64,000 nucleotides of DNA from Endomychus coccineus (taxonomy: Eukaryota; Arthropoda; Insecta; Coleoptera; Endomychidae): assembly GCA_958510875.1 (NCBI GenBank), contig OY294067.1:276006742-276070741 (forward strand), read 5' to 3'. The translations under genes and the position numbers were made by a program. This document shows, in pieces, positions 59,011-64,000 of the stretch. Every line of letters begins with the position of its first letter. Position 1 is the first letter of the stretch. Under the pieces are notes generated by a model. It saw only the letters and a program-made list of their open reading frames with translations. It ran no database searches and had not been told where the DNA came from.

Positions 59011-59358
59011 TTCGCGCTTGATGGCAGATAGGATCTCATAATTGATATCAGGTGGGCGTATAAGCCAAGGTGAGGATGTCTGAATTTGTTGATGATATGT
59101 TTGGGAAATATATACAATATGAATTGATTTAAGTTCGGACTTGTTCTTGTGGAAATCTTATTTTAGGGGAAAAAAGAGGATTGTTTTTGTTGCGAATGAT
59201 AGAGTTAGGAGTTGTCCTCTCTGTCATAGGTTGGGTTCATTCAATTCCATTTGTAGGCTTGCTATTTGAGTAATTCTGTAAGCTCCGGAGATTATTCTGA
59301 GTCCATTGTTGTGTAGAACTCTGAAGGTTATAGTATTGAGCCTGAAGAATATGCTATA

Positions 59359-60302
59359 CTACCGTAGTTTATTTTGAAGTGAACTAAAAACCTGTATAAC
59401 ATCAGGAGAGTCTTCCCATCTGCTCCCCATCTTTTTCAGTAAGTTCAGTCCTTTAAATTTTAAGCATAATTTCTTCAAGTTCATTTTCCAATTTAAACGT
59501 TCATCGAAGACCACTGCCAAATATTTCATCTCTTTGCTCCGGTCCAGTATGTGAATTTCAAATTTCAGTGGTGGAATAATCAGCTGTTGAGGTAAGACAA
59601 CATATTGACAATTTTCGATTTCATTGACCTGCGCCTGCAATATGTATGCCTTTAACATATATACTCAGGTCGTCGGTATAAATTCTGGCTTAAATCGGTT
59701 GCTGGAGATCTTGTAATATGTAATATGTCATCGATCGCTATCAGAAAAAGACTTTGACTGATTACCGAGCCTTGAGGTGTGCCATTTCCTAGGCTTTTGA
59801 TGTTTGAAGCCACATACCTCTGAGTCAAAAAATTTGGTTTGAAAGTTAGGATGTTTCCTTGGTAGCCCCAGGTAAACAGTGAGGCCAAGATTTCATGTCG
59901 CCATATCAAGTCGAATACCTTGTTGATGTCGAAATAAACTGCTATGACTTTTTTTGTTACAAATAGCTCAATAATTTGTGGGTCTGCAAGATTGTCGGTT
60001 GTTGATATATTTGGCCGAAATCCAGCTTGTTCAGAGATAAGTAGTCTTGTAGTTTCTAGCTGCCAGAGAAACCGTTTACTTATCATTTTCTCTAACACTT
60101 TGCACATGGAACAATAGAGTGATATAGACCTATAAGACGCTGTCTGGTTTATTGCTTTTCCAGGTTTTAATATGAAGAAAACTATCACTTCCGCCCACAA
60201 TTTTGGAAATTTGTGTTCTCTCCATATTTTGTTGAAGATTTCAAGTTTCCAGTGTGGTTCATTTAACAGATGTATCACCCTTGCCCCTGAGTGAAAATGC
60301 AT
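59359..60302 (-). pseudogene. Reverse transcriptase of the RNase H-bearing LINE
   Basis: The frame from 60302 gives IFNKIWREHKFPKLW, ILKPGKAINQTASYRSIS, LEKMISKRFLWQLE, EQAGFRPNISTTDNL, IAVYFDINKVFDLIWRH (first catalytic block), FLTQRYVAS, NGTPQGSVISQSLFLIAID, then loses frame at the catalytic box, which reads YTDDLSIYVKGIHIAGAGQ in the neighbouring frame (near 59675). The next frame, 59658-59359, has KYLAVVFDERLNWKMNLKKL, the conserved post-palm block. Only a few disablements occur in over 300 codons, so this is a comparatively recent copy. Confidence 0.8.
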
Positions 60303-60420
60303 GTAATCCGATTGCGGGATTCTAGGGAAATATCGGGTTTGACAGTTTTCTTGACTTGAAAAGTATAATCAGCATTCAGTGAAACTGGTGAGGAACAATC
60401 TTGTTCAACGCGATCTAACT

Positions 60421-60989
60421 TACACACACATAGAGAGATATAGTATTAACCTGTCCAACAATAACCATGAGTGATGTTCCCTTCATCATCGAATAATTTG
60501 GTTGTATTAGTTTCAATTCGTTATTATTATTCGAATTGTTCGAATACACGAACCCGCGTATATTCCTGATTGCGACAAACCTGTAATTGGAAGCAGCTTT
60601 AAAGGCATCAATGCATTCAATTTATTCCAATGTACAACACATAATTGCAGGTTATAGACAAATACCTATTGAATTAAATCTGTAATATAAATTTCACATA
60701 ATACCAACATTACATTTGATAATCATACATTTTGAGTATAATGAACATAGGAGTGAGCTTTTATGTAATCACCAACCGCATAATAATATTAACACATTGA
60801 TATAATGCATATTTTAGGTTCACTGAATAGCATACATTGTATGTATGTTTACATTCTCCAATCCATAGGAACGAAGGCTATTGCATTTGACACAAAATTT
60901 GTCTCCATTTTTTCACAAAACTATACGTTTGGGGTTCTTCAGTCAGAGAAGATCATATTTAGATGGTAGATAGTCATTTATTTGCCAGA
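60421..60989. other. No recognisable feature
   Basis: Nothing assignable. Confidence 0.5.
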
Positions 60990-61375
60990 TAATAATGGGA
61001 AGGTCTCTGTAGTATAGACTCATCAATACTATCACAAGTTAATAGTTCTAGACAGCTGTTTTGCTTTTTTGTAACTAGGAAGCTTGCGACGTTACTGAAC
61101 GATCCCTGTTGAAGATATACATTACCATCCTACAAAATAGTGAAAAGAACAAAACATATAACGCTGTTTCATTGGTTCGGTTTGGTGTTGCCATCTGAAG
61201 CGCTCAAGTAGCTTAACAATTCCCGTAACTCTATGTGAACCCTCAACAGGGATCGCCTAGTGACTTTACAAGCTCCCTCGTTATCTTGATGAGCTGCCGG
61301 AAAGTAAAACAGCTATCTAGAACTGTCAACTCGTATTATTACTGATCGATCTAGACAAGAGAGACCTTATCATTC
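60990..61375. repeat. Inverted pair of repeat X with hammerhead-like core
   Basis: The arm 60997-61135 is the inverse of 61205-61370: GGTCTCT, AGTTCTAGA(C/T)AGCTGTTTT, GATCCCTGTTGA blocks match. A third copy is at 3480-3660. On the plus strand near 61285 a CTTGATGAG block precedes AAAAC. ACAG (61309-61312) can then pair with CTGT (61323-61326) directly before C61327, which is the stem III plus GUC cleavage layout of a hammerhead. The core is degenerate (an extra T, and GAAA changed to AAAA). Confidence 0.5.
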
Positions 61376-61429
61376 ATATTTAGATTTCGGAATAATAATC
61401 AATGACTATCCAATAATCAATAAATTTGT

Positions 61430-61905
61430 CTACAAACTTGATGGAACTTCATCCTAATCACATTCTTCGTCATACGAATCTCTTGGATTCTGTCCAGCAG
61501 AGAGCTATTCGTCTGATTGATGATCCCATATTTACGAATTCATTGACCTCTCTAGAACATGGTAGAAAGGTGGGCGATCTCCCCCTTTTCTATCGATATT
61601 TACATGGTCGTTGATCATCAGAAATCACTCCTGTTGTTACATCAGGGGAGATACCAGATAATCGGACTAGAGGAGCTCAAGCCAGTCATCCCTCCAATGT
61701 CAAACTCGAAGCCTATCGAAATAATTTCTACCAGATTTTATTTTTTTATCGAACAACGAAGTTGTGGAACTCTTCACCTAGTGAGGTCTTTCCCTATATA
61801 AAAATTCGAATGCCTATCTCCTCTCCCTATATTCCACTGCTGGCTCATACGATGTTCTTCGAGCCTTATAAGTTACCCTTCCATGTAGTCAAAGTATAGA
61901 AAAAC
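61430..61905 (+). pseudogene. LINE family A C-terminal domain and 3' end (copy 8)
   Basis: LLDSVQQRAIRLIDDPIFTN, LEHGRKVGDLPLFYRYLHGR, then shifted frames with SSPSEVFPYI. It ends at ATGTAGTCAAAGTAT (about 61898) and a short A-run. It matches the copy at 41097 throughout. Confidence 0.7.
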
Positions 61906-62099
61906 ACCACTGACTCTAGATACCTATACCATGGTATCTAGAGAATTATATATTTGAAAAATCAATGATTAAATGAAAGAACAATTACTTTGTTTTTGTA
62001 CCACTTTTAATAATAACATGGAAACTTTACTATAGTTTCAACACCGAGGGCCCATTATCAAACAAATATTTGAAGTTGCATACTCTGGAAGAACGTCGT

Positions 62100-62725
62100 A
62101 GAAGAGGTGACTTAAAATCCGAGCATAAAACGGTCTCACATTATTATCCTGTGCACTTTGAAGAAATTATAAGCTTTAATACCAATGAAAAATTTAGAGG
62201 TGACTCTCGCAAACTAAATAAACTGATAAGCACACGATTTCACCAACAGAGTCTTGTTATGTTTCTCCTAAAGAAGAACAAGCATTATACGTAACTGAAT
62301 ACCCCATTTTCCAGAATGTTGCTCCACTACCTTTCGCAAAAAGAACACAGTACCAAAATACCAATGAAAATGTTAGCGAGGATTTTCGCAAACTAAAAAA
62401 AGGAATTTCTTCCATGATAAAGCAACACAATTTCACCAACAGTCTTGTTATGTTTGGTCGAAAGAAGCACAAGCATTTTCGTAGCTGAATACCCCGGTTC
62501 CCAGAATAGCGTCTCACTTCCTCTATCCTAAAGAACGCAGGACCAAAATACCAATAAAAATGTTAGAGGTGATTCTCGAAAAATAAAAAAGGTGAATTTC
62601 TTCCTTGATAAAGCAACACGATTTCACCAACAGAGTCTTGTTATGTTTGTCCTAAAGGAGCACAAGCATTTTACGTAAAAGAATACCTCGTTTTCCAAAA
62701 TGTTGTTCCACTTTTTTTTGCATAA
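62100..62725. repeat. Three-copy tandem repeat, ~180-190-bp unit
   Basis: A shared landmark, ACCAATGAAAAATTTAGAGG or variants, occurs at 62181, 62360 and 62550 (spacings 179 and 190). Each copy then has a TTTCACCAACAG(AG)TCTTG block, TTATGTTT, AAAGAAG(A/C)ACAAGCATT and an AGAATGTTG or similar end. Copies differ by small indels and many substitutions, so the array is not recent. There is no continuous reading frame. Confidence 0.75.
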
Positions 62726-64000
62726 CACCAATTATTGAATGCCCCATTTAGGATCTATATCAATGATATTTTCAGGTTCAGCTGATCATCATAACATACA
62801 TGAATCGGAATTTTATCTATAATATGATCTTTTTCATTAATCGGCTCATCACAAACCTCTTCACCCTCCTAAATCCACAATTCAGAGGGTACAATTCAAA
62901 ATACCCTTATTCCAGGAATGTTCCCTCTGTGGTCTTGAATACTGAAGAAATGTCGAGTAATGTCTTCAGACTACGGAGAATTAGTTGTTCATAGCTTAAT
63001 AAAAGCGTGGAAACAATAAAACAGGAAATAGGGACAATAATAAAATAATAATGTCCATTTAGGATGTGCGAAAATCCGGAGTTGAGTTGCTCCTTGCTCC
63101 CGATCCAGATAATAACCGTGTTGCACGCTTTCCTTTGAGTAATAAAGATAACGGGATGCGTTCATTTGCCTTAAGAACTCACTTCTAATATTGTTAAATT
63201 ACTTAGATAACTTAAAAGTTTCCTAATATCGTCATACTCATGCAGAAGCTAACTACCACTTTATCTTATATAAATTTAATATACCTTCATTTGGTTGGTA
63301 TAAACTGACAACATTTTAATACCTATAATACCCAACTTCAAGCTGTTGCTCATTATCTCTGGAAATTAGTTAGAACTTCATCGTTATAATCTCCTCTATA
63401 TTACTTAATATTTTAATATACGTCGTACCTTCCAAATTACAAGTTTGGAAATAAATACAGGATACTCCATAGGCCTTCTTGCTCTTCAAGTTACAGATAA
63501 GCATTTTGTTATAAGACTTATCATAACATCACTTTCAAAATTATCACTTTGGGCCTTCCGTTTGAAACATTGAACTCACGGAGAAGGTTCGTGGTATCGT
63601 TGATACCATCATTCACTGATCTTCTTATGTGAAAGTCTTTTTTTACTCTTATCTTTATGAAGTTATTCATGGCACATGCGACTATCACCATGATCTATTA
63701 AATACACCATGACAAGCTGTGAGTTAGTTCGCTTTAGTCACGGGCTGAAGTTAGCTCTAAGTGGTTTACAAACATATATACGCACAAACAGACATCATAT
63801 CAAAAATGGTCTAGATGGATTTAAAAAGGCTCAAAACGAATATAACTGCGAAAATCCGGAAAGAAATCACAATAATTCCCTTATACTCACTACTTATGAT
63901 GAGGGAATTATAAATGAACTGATCCTGCGGGTGTATACGCCCTTCTGGATATTTACCATAAAGACAAATAACCACAGATCTAAGGAAATGGCGTATTCGA
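62726..64000. other. No recognisable feature
   Basis: AT-rich. The last ~300 bp (63700-64000) are richer in CGCACAAACAGACA-like text that could be the edge of another repeat, but I cannot identify it. Confidence 0.4.

Larger units (their letters stand above)
58320..60420 (-). mobile_element. LINE with RT and RNase H (I/Jockey grade), decayed
   Basis: From right to left on the minus strand: RT from about 60400 to 59360, then RNase H from about 59010 to 58450. Neither a poly(A) tail nor a target duplication could be fixed at the edges. It is the longest LINE relic of its type here, and its RNase H distinguishes it from family A. Confidence 0.7.

Noticed and set aside
62070..62294. 74-codon ORF in the tandem repeat
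   Set aside because: The frame is broken in the other two repeat units, so coding is unlikely.
1..64000. CRISPR arrays, tRNA or rRNA genes, bacterial-type operons
   Set aside because: None seen by eye on either strand; sequence character is that of an insect nuclear genome. A tRNA scan would be needed to exclude tRNA genes fully.

Overview
This is AT-rich animal nuclear DNA, almost certainly from an insect and perhaps a beetle (inferred from the mix of transposon families and the low gene density; nothing here fixes the species). There are no operons, ribosome binding sites, rRNAs or CRISPR arrays. The window is mainly a graveyard of transposable elements at different stages of decay. The only part that looks like a host gene is one short first coding exon near 44.5 kb.

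Layout. 0-10 kb: a broken THAP domain; a mariner 5' end; a complete-ended pogo-like element (4578-6902) with a 483-residue ORF that has lost its first catalytic aspartate; a Helitron-like repeat ending near 8136; and a second, full-length but dead mariner (8724-9955). 10-20 kb: an R1/Jockey-type LINE scrap, a Penelope-like element (PLE), a pogo-like element carrying an HTH relic, and a large inverted-repeat element (16371-19762) inserted in a LINE and itself containing an LTR-like block. 20-29 kb: two long relics of the commonest LINE (called family A here), an LTR promoter/primer-site pair near 27 kb, and a PLE scrap. 29-32 kb: the best PLE (29671-31535), with a 14-bp target duplication, reverse transcriptase, GIY-YIG endonuclease and flanking inverted repeats. 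32-44 kb: more family A copies, each split by a different insertion; a second inverted-repeat element; a CR1-like LINE split by a solo-LTR-like block that holds a textbook TATA/Inr promoter; and a third inverted-repeat element. 44-45 kb: exon 1 of a probable SNAG-domain transcription factor with a strong splice donor. 45-53 kb: nested LINEs and a PLE with inverted 3' ends. 53-64 kb: a long quiet stretch, a LINE with RNase H, a short inverted repeat with hammerhead-like cores, one last family A fragment and a three-copy tandem repeat.

Two patterns stand out. First, three complete elements and one end fragment share termini starting TAG(T/C)C, 3-bp target duplications, long inverted arms and (in the three complete ones) an internal motif built on TGATCAGCGA, but show no protein. 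They look like one non-autonomous DNA transposon group that I cannot place in a superfamily. Second, PLE relics here repeatedly carry an inverted copy of their own 3' end on the 5' side, and those ends hold hammerhead-ribozyme-like cores. These are the best candidates for follow-up. I see no coherent undescribed multi-gene system.
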